A stretch of DNA of 64,000 nt from positions 871,783-935,782 of the forward strand of contig NOKP01000018.1 in NCBI GenBank assembly GCA_002682825.1, given 5' to 3'. The position numbers and the translations under genes are program-made. The DNA comes from Neonectria sp. B-13 (taxonomy: Eukaryota > Ascomycota > Sordariomycetes > Hypocreales > Nectriaceae). Positions 48,201 through 59,106 of this stretch are shown one piece after another. Under the pieces are notes generated by a model that was not told the DNA's origin, searched no databases, and saw only the letters and a program-made list of their open reading frames with translations. How positions within the stretch are numbered: position 1 is the stretch's first letter; each line of letters opens with the position of its first letter.

Positions 48201-49103
48201 GCTTCGGCACAACACGGTACGTTGTCTCCGTCCCAACGGCAACGGGGCCCTTGCCTTGTCCTCCGTTCTGTGGGGCCCGCACTGTCCCACGCCGGCCGGC
48301 AGCCTCCGTGATTGGGCGGTTGGTGCCCCGGAGCTGTGAATGGGAAAGGCCAAAGAAAAAAAAGCTGCCCACAATTACGGATACATTTCACGGAATCATT
48401 GCGAGGCGCTTTCGAGGCTTGCCCGTTTTGCTGCCGTGTCCCTGTGCTACGTAACTGTTACAAAGCATTGGTAGTGGAGCGGTGACAGACTCGCCGCTCA
48501 GGGGCGAGGAACGAGAAACGAAAGAAGGCCATGAAGAAAACGGGCATTCTCTGCGTGCTTTTTGCGCCCGTCGATGCGCCATGATGCAATCGTCTCCAAA
48601 GCTTTCCCGCCAAAAGCAACCACCTGCAGCAAAGCAGTGCCCCAGGAAAAAGAGCCCATCTAGAGGGGGCGTCCAGGGGGTGGAGGAGGAGTGCAGTGGA
48701 GAGAAGGGCCAGGGGGGGCAAGGACTTCTAGTTCTTCTACAAGCCATCGGGAGAATGCAGGGGGTGGGGAGAACCCCAAGGGACCCGCGGGTGCGATGCA
48801 GCAGGCCGTCCCAGCGCCTTGGGATAAGGTGAGGGAAAGCGGAAAGCGGTATGTACTATGAGCAAGGGGAGGCAACCATGTTGGAGATGGCTGATTACGA
48901 CGAAAGTGATGATGATGGCGAGGGTGGCCAAGGTGTGGAGGCAATGACCTGCGGGATGAATGGCTACAGAAATACGAAGACGAGGCAATGCTGAAAATGC
49001 GTGATGATGTTGTGTTGGGTGAGGTGAGACGGAATAGGACGAGATGAGGCGGGCGGCGGTAAGGCGGCGGCGGCGGCGGCGAGCTTGGTGGGATTAGGAA
49101 AGA

Positions 49104-49130
49104 GGGGGATAAGGGAATAGGGATAAGGGG
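49104..49130 (+). repeat. G-rich tract with four regular G runs (G-quadruplex-capable)
   Basis: G runs of 5, 3, 3 and 4 are separated by 4-nt A/T loops (ATAA, AATA, ATAA). Further GGGAATA units continue to about 49160. Confidence 0.75.
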
Positions 49131-49503
49131 AATACCTTGGGGAATAGGGAATAGGGAATACCTCACTTGAGTGAATGGACACGGTCAAGGGAGGTCCAGA
49201 TTCTCCCGACTGGGCAGGTTGATCAGGCTCTTTCGTCAGAGGTGAACTTGCAACTTCCCCGCCAGCATGCCACGGGCTGTGGTGAAGGCCGAATGGGAAT
49301 CGAACCCCAAATCCCAGAACTGGGCCCCCTCCGGCCGATCGCCCCCAAGCCACAACGGCCCTCAGGGCTGAGAGGTAGGTACAGTACGCATTGACGAGAG
49401 CGACGAGGTACTGCAACGGCAGAGAGCTCCATCGTCCCCGTGTGGATATCCTGGAATTGGGGGATGCAGAATCGGATGCTTGGGCAGGGCGTCCCTTTTC
49501 AAA

Positions 49504-49516
49504 CCCCCCCCCCCCC
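49504..49516 (+). repeat. C13 homopolymer
   Basis: Thirteen consecutive C residues; sequencing length error is likely at such runs. Confidence 0.85.
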
Positions 49517-50803
49517 TCTCCCCAGTCCGGAAACCAGAAACCGGAAAGCGCGTGGTTTTCTGGGGGGTGAGATGTTTTCTACAGCGCACGGCATACAGAG
49601 ACCGAGCGAGTGAGAGCGCCGGAGAAGGTTGCGAGAAGCTCGGGTGGTTGACGAGAGTGAGTCGACGAGACGGGGAGCTTTGGGGCAAAGCCTTCTCCAT
49701 TTTGAAAGGGGGGAAGGGGAGGGGGGTGTGCAAGATGGCGTGTCGGTGGGGTAGGTGAGTAGGTATTTGGTTTGGGATTGTTGTAATCGTAGGAATAACT
49801 TGTGAGTTGTTGGGCTGAGTTTGGCTGGAGCGGGCTGGGTTGGGTTGTATTCTGTGGCATATTCATTCCATTCTGTTCTTTGGGCTAGGCTGAGTTGGTG
49901 AGAGCAGGTTCTGTGAGGCAGCCCGTGGGGAAATGATTGATCAAAACCGAGTGTGTTGTTTGGGGGTAGTACAGTGGACTTTGCAGCACTTCAGATTTCA
50001 GGTAAATGGAGCCAAAGCCAATCGTGAGGGAGACTATCGTATCCAGTATTGCGGATCTAGCGCCGGGCGTATTGGGAGCATCTCCCCGTTGCTACAGGGC
50101 CGAGCCAGAGGGAAGCACGGGCAGGCAACGGCTCCAGCTTCAGGCTTCCATTCCGAGTTCCAGGTCCCAAGAGGCTGCTGACTGGTGTCGGTCGGGACAA
50201 GTAGGAGATGGGGGATGGAGAAGGAGAAGGAGAAGGAGGCCAGCCAGCTGTATGGGATGGACATGTCCGGATATGGATCATGTAGTTGCGAGGTACCCGG
50301 AGTGTAGTGGGCTCAGGCGGCTTGTTGTAGCGGGAGTAGTGGGCGGTTGGAGGTCCAGGCGGCTAGGCGGCTTCTGGAGGATGCCCATAATGACGAGATG
50401 GGGGTTGGGAATGGATGGATTAGCACAGCACAGACAGGAAAAGGACCCGACCCGACCGACATTGCACGAATAGGTACACTGGACATTGATGGATTCTGGA
50501 TGGATATGGATAGCGGATCGGGGATGCTGTTCCTGGGCCTAAGCTGAGTGAGGCGCCAGGACGGACGGACGGACTGAGTAGCAGTCGAATTCATCCCCGT
50601 CGTCTTCCTGACCGAGACGAGGGCCCGGTCTGATCATGTCCATCCTGTGCTGTCCCTGACCTGGGGAATTCCTCTCCTCTTCCTCACCCGCAAAAACTAT
50701 TTAACAAGTCAGCATCTCGGCCTTGAGTTCTGCTTTACTCGTCCCCCTCGCCTCTCTCGTCTGCATCTGCCTGCACTCTTCTGTCCATTTTACCACCCAT
50801 CAT

Positions 50804-50835
50804 CCACCACCACCACCACCACCACCACCACCACC
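50804..50835 (+). repeat. (CCA)n microsatellite
   Basis: Nearly eleven CCA units, followed by CA-rich DNA to about 50960, in the upstream region of the glutamate decarboxylase gene. Confidence 0.9.
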
Positions 50836-51098
50836 AGTCTTCTCGTCACCCACTCACACACACACATACACACAACCACATTCACACTTCACACATTCCC
50901 ACATTCACACATTCACACACTCCACTGCTACACTACCTACGTACACGACACACGGCACACGGCACCCAACGCTACACCCTACACGCTAACTCTGCCGTCA
51001 CTCCCGCCCGCTTCTCCCGCCCGTCGCCCTTCCCGTAGCTCTTGCACACGTACCTCGTCGCCCAACGCGTCATCATTACCCCTCTTCCTCTTTGAATC

Positions 51099-53309
51099 AT
51101 GAGTTCCCTAGACACCACGGAACCCAACGAGGTCTCCGAAAACATCCCCGTTATTGAGACATCCGACGACGACCTCAACACCAACACCAACTCCAACGGC
51201 TGCTCCAACTGCCATACCAACGGAAACACCAACGGAAACACCAACGGAACCACCAACGGCACCTCCAACGGCCACGCCAACATCAACATCAACGGCCACG
51301 CCATCCCCTCGTACATCGACAGCATGGCTCACCTCTCCGTCGTCCGCGACGACTCCGACGCCGCCTCGGTCCGCTCAAACAGCTCGCGCGCCTCGCGGAG
51401 GCCTCAGATGCAGCTCACCAACTACCAGGATGAGTTCACCACCAGCGTTTACGGCTCCCGCTTCGCTGGCATGGATCTGCCCCGCCACCACATGCCTGAG
51501 TGCGAGATGCCCCGCGATATCGCCTACCGCATGATCAAGGACGACCTGAGTCTGGACAACAACCCCATGCTCAAGTCAGTTTTCTTCCCACCTGGACCCC
51601 ACGAAACAATTCACTGACATTTCTCGATAGCCTGGCCTCTTTCGTCACCACCTACATGGTACGTCAATGATGAAATGAATCCTCTTTATTTCCTTTTTTC
51701 CCCTTTCGTTATTTTATTTCCGTACACCCCAGAACGTCCTAGCTTGACAGCTTCCCACACCAATGCAAGCCCCACAAGCACCCGTCTTGGCTCTGGGGAA
51801 CCATATCCACCACCATCACAGCCATTCTTCACAGTCATTGCTCACCACCTATGTAAAAACACCTCGCTAACATGTCATTTTCCCCAACCGCAGGAAGAAG
51901 AGGCCGAGAAGCTCATGGCAGAGTCTTTCTCCAAGAACTTCATCGACTACGAGGAGTACCCTCAGTCCGCCGACATTCAGAACCGCTGTGTCAACATGAT
52001 CGGCGACCTCTTCCACGCCCCCGCCGGTACCGCCGTGGGAACATCTACCGTCGGTTCATCAGAAGCCATCATGCTTGCCGTCCTAGCCATGAAGAAGCGC
52101 TGGAAGAAGGCCAGAATCGCCGCTGGCAAGAGCGCCGAGAACCCTAACATCGTTATGTCCTCCGCCGTCCAGGTCTGCTGGGAAAAGGCCACCCGCTACT
52201 TTGAGATCGACGAGAAGCTGGTCTACTGCACTACTGATCGCTATGTCATGGACCCTGATGAGGCCGTCGACCTGTGCGATGAGAACACCATTGGTATCTG
52301 CGCCATTCTTGGTACCACCTACACCGGCGAGTATGAGGACGTCAAGGCCATCAACGACCTCTTGGTTGAGCGAAACATCGACGTCCCTATCCACGTCGAC
52401 GCTGCCAGCGGTGGCTTCGTTGCTCCCTTCGTCGTTCCCGACCTTGAGTGGGACTTCCGATGTGAAAAGGTCGTCTCTATCAATGTCTCAGGACATAAGG
52501 TATGTCTTAAACTACCCCTTTCTAAACGACTCTAAATCCACCACCCTATGGAACATAGTTGGCTAACTCTAAACTCTAGTACGGTCTTGTCTACCCTGGT
52601 GTCGGTTGGGCTCTCTGGCGAGACCCCGAGTACCTCCCCCAGGAGCTGGTCTTTAACATCAACTACCTTGGTGCCGACCAGTCCTCATTCACCCTTAACT
52701 TCTCTAAGGGCGCCTCCCAGGTCATCGGCCAATACTACCAGCTCATCCGTCTCGGCAAGCATGGTTACCGTGCCATCATGAGCAACCTGACCCGAACTGC
52801 CGATTATCTTACCGACACCCTCGAGAAGCAGGGCTTTGTTATCATGTCTGAGCGCTCTGGTGCTGGCCTACCCCTGGTGGCCTTCCGCTTCCGCACCCCC
52901 GAGGAGGGTGGTGATGAGGATCGCCACTACGACGAGTTCGCCCTGGCCCACCACCTGCGCTCGCGTGGTTGGGTCGTCCCTGCCTACACCATGGCGCCCA
53001 ACTCCAACGTCAAGATGCTGCGCGTTGTTGTGCGAGAAGACTTCACCAAGACCCGCTGTGACTCCCTCATCAGCGACGTCACCCTCTGCCGTGGCCTGCT
53101 TGAGGAGACGGACCGGGAGAGTATCAAGAAGCGAGAAGAGTACATTCGAAAGCACCACTCAAATCTGGGCAAGGGCCACCGCGCCCACCCCTCTTATGCG
53201 GTTAGTACACCCCCTCTTATGTGGTTGATAGTACTTTTGACTAACACAACTCCAGAACGAGACGCATTCCCTCCAGGGCAAGACGGGCAAGACTCATGCT
53301 ATCTGCTAA
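51099..53309 (+). CDS. gad1: Glutamate decarboxylase
   Basis: Exons 51099-51574, 51631-51658, 51894-52499, 52580-53200 and 53256-53309 give 594 aa. It is a PLP enzyme that converts glutamate to GABA and CO2, the entry to the GABA shunt used in acid and oxidative stress, sporulation and nitrogen use. An N-terminal extension rich in Asn, Thr and Gly (about residues 30-66) precedes the decarboxylase fold. HVDAASGGF carries the PLP-ring Asp, and Lys370 in [10 protein letters not shown] is the Schiff-base lysine, placed exactly at an exon end. The C-terminus ends in GKTHAIC, as in other fungal members. Exon 2 is only 28 nt and encodes LASFVTTYM; the 235-nt intron after it is long for this organism. 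No plant-type calmodulin domain is visible. Confidence 0.96.
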
Positions 53310-55155
53310 ATAAATAGACGGGGATCGATCACCCACTGGGATGGCGTCATATGGTGTGTTTATGAAATACTTGGTTTTCTTCATACAAGCCCTTATGACT
53401 TGATACTTGGATAAGACTACAAATGCATGGCGTGCTTACTTTTAGACCTTGTCTCTCCTGCTCCGCGTGACGATTCGTGTTATGTAATAGTATATGTTGC
53501 CAAATGTTCAAGACACGAGGCACAAAGAACCGAAAATCAAGGAAGAACAGCACTACTAAGGTGAAGAAAGTTGAGGAGATAGGTTTGCGGGCACTCCGTC
53601 TTCTTTCCTTCTTATACTAGAGCCACTTATACAGGTCACGCATCCCATATGAAACACTGCCAAGACGTAAACACCGTTCAACGAGGGACAACATCATCTA
53701 AGAGATTGGCTGATGACATCTAATGACGCATGAACTTTGAGGTTGGTGGCTATTGCGGGTAAGGCAGCATCTTTGGCCGGGAATGTGTGGCATCATGCTA
53801 GACCCCTTGCAGTAGGTCAGCCCCCGCGTGCTGGAGGCCCTAAGTTCGATCATCAGCTCGGGGACCTACTGCAGCAGGGATCTTGGAGCAATAGGGTTGT
53901 GGAGTCGTTGGGGGCGGAAATAAACAATGATCGTCGAGGGTTTGCAGGAGGGCAGGGTTGGATCAGCATATGCCGTAGCCGTTGGTTGCTATGTGCAGAG
54001 AGACGGCCTTCTGGCTAGTTTCCCATGTATTCACTTAGTATGAGTCCTGTGTTTGTCTACAAAGCTGATTTGACCTACTGGTAGTAATCGTATACCCATG
54101 ATTGAGACCACCTCTAACTTCAGTAAACTCGGTACTTTCCACTTATATACCCCAGCCATTGGCAAGCTGCACAACCTCTCCAGACTATCGAGAACACTAG
54201 CTTAGCAAGCATTCAGTTCGTATGAAACACTAATGGGGCGGGATACAGCTCTCATCGGCAAGCTCTTCCCACCCAGGGCCCTCTGCAAGGCATTGCATCC
54301 ATCCAAGGAAACAGCCTGATGATCTTCCCATTAACTGCCAGGGCAATCAGCAGCCATCCAATAGGATAGCATCGAACTCGATGGTCCCCGAACGGAGCCC
54401 GGCAAGTGTCTTCCATTTCGTTGTTCCTTGGCTGGCCGGGGTCCACTACGAGCCCGCTCGGCCGTTTTTGGACCCCGATTTGTGTTATTGTGACAAGAGT
54501 ACCGCCATTTTGCGATCCTCCTGTATCCAGAGTTCATTGATTATCCCACCGGAAAGAGAAGGAAGGGGGCTGAGTTTCTCTGGTTGCCATTGGTGCTTTG
54601 TTGGATATTTGGCGCTGTTGGTATGCGATCGGGTAGAGGGCGATGCTTTGGCAATGCTTCTGCGGAGTGATAAGAATATGTAGAAGAACTAATTCTGTAT
54701 ATGCTATAGCTTATAAAAACCGTTCTATTCACGTAGCTTGAAGCATTTGAGCAAGATATACTTAGGTCCTAGTTTCAGCTACCAAATTGAGTCTTTTACT
54801 GTCGCGTGACGTATATCGTGTTCCTCCACTTCTTCATATCACTTGGCTTCCAGAAGATCTCCGCCCCCAGTCCCGGCTCCTGCAGTAGCGACTATAATCA
54901 CTCCGTAGGAATCCTTCGAGCCTCTACCAACTGCCCCTTTTGGTAGTCGCTAGGAATGGGTGAACGGCGACCTTAATGATCGTCCAAGTTCGTCCCCATG
55001 GCAAGTCCATGAACTGGATAGGCACTGCCCTGTTTGGCTGAAAGCGCTTGTCCCGCAGTTGCCTGGCGTGGAACAGGTAACGTCTATAAAGAACGAGACT
55101 CGTCCAGACGTTGAATAAATACACTCCAAGCGCCAGAGTACCAGATTCTTACACG
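53310..55155. other. Intergenic between gad1 and the secreted-protein gene
   Basis: 1.85 kb, locally AT-richer than its neighbours. Only short frames without features are present; I see no gene. Confidence 0.55.
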
Positions 55156-56984
55156 ATGCTGCCCAACATGAAAGCCCTCGCCACCCTCTTTCTCTTCAAC
55201 TCCTTTTCTCGAATTTTGGTTCAGTCCAGCCCATTCGACGGCGTCGATCCTACTACCGTTAGTTGCGATGCCGAATACCTCAACGACGCAGGCGCCCAGG
55301 CGGCTGACCGCTGGGCTGCTGCTGGCGCGGAACAGGCCTTCACGGAAGCAACCATTCAATGGGGCTGGTACCAAGGCACTTCCGACGCCGGAAGACTTAC
55401 TTTTAGCGAGTTCATTGGAAACTCGTTCAACTCCAGGGACTTGATGGTCTGCCAGAACATGGGTGACGGTCCGTGTGAGAGCACAATGACCTGCTCTGAA
55501 GTCAACCAACCAGCCGGGTATGAAGAAGTGGACAGAGAGGACGATTCCAGTACTGATACTTGTCATAGGTTTCTCATCCTAAATTCTTTCGTTTCACTGC
55601 ACGTGGTGGGTCCCCGTTGCGCACTTCAATCGTTTGGTATACTAATCGAAGTCCTTTCTGCCAGATGCGCCGGAATATCTACGAAGGCCTACAGAACGGA
55701 ATGAACGAGATGCAAAGTGAACTGGGACGCTTCCAAGAGACCTTTGCTCCCGAGGCGCAGCCTACGAAAGGAAACAGCTGGATTTCAGATATGATTACCG
55801 TCTTCCAATTCATCGTCGGCATTGGGTCTGCATACGCGTGGAACGTTGGTAAATGTTCCTTCTGGCTACTTCGAATACGGGCACACTGACCTGACATGCA
55901 CAAAAAGCGGCCAAGGAAGCTGCCATCATTGCGAACGCGAATTTCCATGCCTTCGCCGCAGAGTCTGTCAACGCAGCCATCGGCATGGCTTTCACGGTTG
56001 GAAAAAACCACCTTCCCACGTACGTTGCCGTTGGCTAGCTCTGCTACAGTGGAGGTTTTGGATCTCGGTTTTGACAATTATCTAGCGCTTCTGAAACCAA
56101 CAATGATCTCTCCCTTGGAATGGGCACTCTCTTCGAGGCGTGGATCGACGCCGAGCTCGAATTCTTGAATGAGCTGTTCAACGGCACCAACGAATCCGTC
56201 GCCACTCTGGAAGGGTTGGTGAAGAACGGCATGGCTCTCGAGATCACCCGAAACCTGGACCTCGGCGACTTCGTGAACGTGGCTCAGAAGATCATGTACA
56301 CACAGCTCATGCCCACTGCCTGGAAGATCTCATCCAAGAGCATCGACGCCCTTCCGAACAAGATGGCGCCAATGATTATGTGAGCATCTACTTGATTCAG
56401 TGCGTGATTTCAGCTGCTGATATGTGATTGATAGGATGGTGCCGGGTGACTGTGTCAAAGATGGTGATGACTTGAACATGTATCTGAACGAGGACGATGC
56501 CGGGAAGATGGCAGTCTGCCACGACGGCCATACCTTCTATCTGGGCTACCCAGCCTTTTCAATGATGGTGAGAGCGCCGGAAGGAGAGGGAGCCGCCAAG
56601 ACCATGTTCGAGTTCAGGCCTCTGCCCGGTGGAACGACGGACGAGCTCGACGGCACGAAATGGGGCGGCGTGACGCTTGAAGATCTCGTCATCAGCGCCT
56701 ACGAAGGATGGCGCCTGAACGGTGGGAAGGGCGGCTACGAGATCCCGGAAGACTCCAAGGCAATCGACGGCCTGGGCACTCAGGGTGGCCTCATCATGGA
56801 GAAGGGCATTCAGACGCCAGGCTTCTCCAAGATCCCAATCTGCACTCCAGACAGGGCTTTGAGCGCGGCTTTCGACTGGGTGGCCTCCCAGTTCTATGAC
56901 ATGCTCGACGACGAAGATGCTCAGAAGTTCCCCTGTGGCGATGGTACCCCGATGGAGTGGGAGATGGCGGATTGGGGGTACTAG
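55156..56984 (+). CDS. Secreted protein of unknown function
   Basis: Exons 55156-55517, 55569-55605, 55665-55848, 55908-56019, 56086-56379 and 56435-56984 give 512 aa. The start is the first ATG in frame and opens a signal peptide (about 24 residues: charged start, then ALATLFLFNSF). The mature part has eight cysteines, a central helical, Ala-rich stretch (AAKEAAIIANANFHAFAAE) and a C-terminal domain with MMVPGDCVKDGDDLN and YLGYPAFSMMV. All five introns are 51-66 nt with good borders; the 37-nt second exon has two possible donors that differ by one codon. I do not recognise the family and assign no activity. Paralogues in plant-associated fungi seem likely but I cannot confirm that here. Confidence 0.82.
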
Positions 56985-57689
56985 TATGGACTTGGAGGTA
57001 AATCGTTTGACTGGGACTGCTATTCGTACACTTCTGCAAATGCTCCATCCTCGATCAGAGCTTCTAGAGGGACCCGACATGACAAGTTGGTGACGCTGGT
57101 CGATGATGAGGAAAGATGGGTGTATATTCGTCAGGCGTCAACTTCATCCTTGATCGGACTCCCATTTCTTTTTGGCTCTGCCGTTCCTCCATTTGGAATC
57201 TTCAATCTACAAACCGTTCGCAGTCTTGGAACACGCAAATACATTTTCGCTTGACTCTTGGAGATTGGTATCGTCTCCCCTTTCGAGTGACAGATAGTCG
57301 TCCCGCGCCACGCCCTCCCATACTCCCCCATCGATGACGATGGCGCACTCGCCCGTGTTTCTCTTGGAGCTACCGCCGACCGGTATTAGCGCTGTACAGA
57401 CGTTGATAAAGCTTTCGCGGGAGCTTATCGCATTGATAGGAGAACCTTCTGGGCTCACCTGAAGGCAAAACGTTGAGGAAATTTTCGAGGCTAAAACCCT
57501 ATGACCCATATATTCGCCAAAGGAATTGAAGCCATCATTTAATGAAGAAGGTATCGGTCTGAAATCCATATCTAAATCGCTTTTCATCTAAGCCGTAAAT
57601 CAAGTGCACATCCTTTACCCCTGCTAACCCCTAAAGACCAACATAAACAAGAACGCCGCACTTGGATCCAAGTCCCCCTAGAGACAGAC
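56985..57689. other. Convergent 3' regions; one small unexplained frame
   Basis: 705 bp between two convergent stops. It contains one small minus-strand frame, listed separately, and otherwise nothing. Confidence 0.55.
57207..57587 (-). CDS. Hypothetical small ORF (126 codons), doubtful
   Basis: It begins with ATG at 57587 and ends with TAG. The translation (with segments such as FNSFGEYMGHRV, SPEGSPINAISSRESF and GECAIVIDGGVWEG) has a more protein-like composition than other intergenic frames here, without the usual Arg/Pro bias. It has no signal peptide and no family that I recognise. It sits between the stops of two convergent genes, where real fungal genes are uncommon. It could be a gene remnant or chance. 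Confidence 0.22.
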   Translation of the reverse strand: MKSDLDMDFRPIPSSLNDGFNSFGEYMGHRVLASKISSTFCLQVSPEGSPINAISSRESFINVCTALIPVGGSSKRNTGECAIVIDGGVWEGVARDDYLSLERGDDTNLQESSENVFACSKTANGL

Positions 57690-59106
57690 TCATCGCGTAG
57701 CGGCAATGGCATCGTCCAGAATATCCAGACCCTTGTTGATCTCCTCATCCGTAATTGTCAGGCTGGGCACGAATCGCAGCACGTTGGTGCCGGCGGTGAT
57801 GATGAGCAGACCCCGCTCACGAGCCGCCTTGATGATGGGGCTTGGGTCCTCGGAGAGCTGGAGTCCCAGGATCAGGCCGCGGCCACGGGTCTCCTTAACG
57901 AGATCGGGGTATTTGGCCTTCAACTTGGTGAAGCGGGCCTGGAAGACCTTGGACCGAGCCAGAACAGCGTCTTTGAGGCTTTGTTCGGAGAGACGGCCGA
58001 CGATATAGTGAGCCAGGCGAGACGCCAGAGGGTTACCGCCGAAGGTGGTGCCGTGATCGCCAACCTTCATCTTGTCGGCTACGTCCTGGGTGACGATGAC
58101 GGCGCCAATGGGGAAGCCATTGCCGAGCGCCTTAGCAGTGGTGAGGACGTCGGGGTGAGCTTCCTTGGGGAGGTTACCGTGGGCCCAGAAGGTGCCCGTT
58201 CGGGACAGACCGCACTGAATCTCGTCGTAGATGAGCACGGCGTCGACCTCTCGGCATCGCTTAGCCAGGGCAATAAGGAACTCGTCATTCGCAGCAATGA
58301 GACCGCCCTCGCCTTGGATAGGCTCAACAATGACACCACAGGTCTTCTCCGTCACCAGGTCGTTGATGGCGGCAACGTCGTTGTATTTGCCAACCTTGAA
58401 GCCAGGAACCATGGGCGCAAAGGGTTGCTGGTACTTGGGGTTGGGAGTGGCCGACAGACTGCCCATGGTCCGGCCATGAAAGCCATTCTGGAATGAGACA
58501 ATCTCGTGCTTGTCGCCTGAGGGATCGACGATCTTTCCGGCCTTCCTGGCGAACTTGATGGCCGCCTCGTTGGCCTCGGATCCCGAGTTGCAGACGAAGA
58601 CCGACGCCGCGTTGTGCATACCACCCGACTCAAGCGTCTTCTCGACCAGCAGCTTAGACAGGGCACCGGTCCAGGGGTTGTAGTACAGGTTGGAGGCGTG
58701 AACAAGTTCCTTGGCCTGCAAGAACGGACTGATTAGTACTGCTGCTTATGACTTTAAACTGAGGATAAGGCTCCAGACTCACCTGCTCGGCTAGGATCCT
58801 GGTGAATTCGGGGTCGCAGTGTCCAAGGCCGTTGACGGCGATACCGGCAGTGAAGTCGAGGTACTTGCGGTCCTCGATATCCCACAGCCACGAGCCCTCG
58901 CCCTTGACGAATACGGGCGGCGGTCGAGCGTACGTAGCGACCATGTAGGGGGCATGCTCGTTGACAATGGCGGCACTGCGCGAGCCCGGAGCCGGGTCGG
59001 CGTTCGGCAACGAGGCGAGACCACGGCGGGCGATTCGGGGGCGGACAACGGCGCCGGCGTTGGCCAGAGGCGCCAATCGGCATCGGAGGGGGAGTCGCAG
59101 AGCCAT
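57690..59106 (-). CDS. arg8: Acetylornithine aminotransferase, mitochondrial
   Basis: Exons 59106-58783 and 58715-57690 give 449 aa. It transfers the amino group from glutamate to N-acetylglutamate semialdehyde in arginine biosynthesis, in the mitochondrial matrix. The first 35 residues are Arg- and Ala-rich with no acidic residues, a classic mitochondrial presequence. Class III aminotransferase landmarks are YLDFTAGIAVNGLGH, NSGSEANEAAIKFAR, EPIQGEGG, LIYDEIQCG (Asp272) and the PLP lysine Lys303 in TTAKALGNGFPIG; THFGGNPLA follows as GTTFGGNPLA. One 67-nt GT-AG intron. The promoter carries four TGACTC cores, in line with control by the amino-acid starvation factor Gcn4/CPC-1. Confidence 0.96.

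Larger units (their letters stand above)
45292..51098. other. 5.8-kb gene-poor stretch and glutamate decarboxylase promoter
   Basis: No gene is supported. The longest frame (46762-47592 plus) is Arg/Pro/Gly-rich, lacks a family match and overlaps several equally long shadow frames. The region holds a G-rich repeat (49104-49160), a C13 run (49504-49516), and a CCA/CA-rich tract just before the glutamate decarboxylase gene. The last 400 bp appear to contain no ATG, so the leader of that gene would be free of upstream starts. Confidence 0.55.

Noticed and set aside
49283..49375. tRNA-like sequence on the minus strand with a GGTTCGATTCC box and GGCCG/CGGCC ends
   Set aside because: The T stem, anticodon stem and acceptor stem do not pair over their full length, and no anticodon loop of seven bases can be placed.
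50647..51102. Upstream frame whose TGA overlaps the gad1 ATG (ATGA), suggesting coupled translation
   Set aside because: The frame has no ATG start; it opens only with GTG, so reinitiation is not supported.
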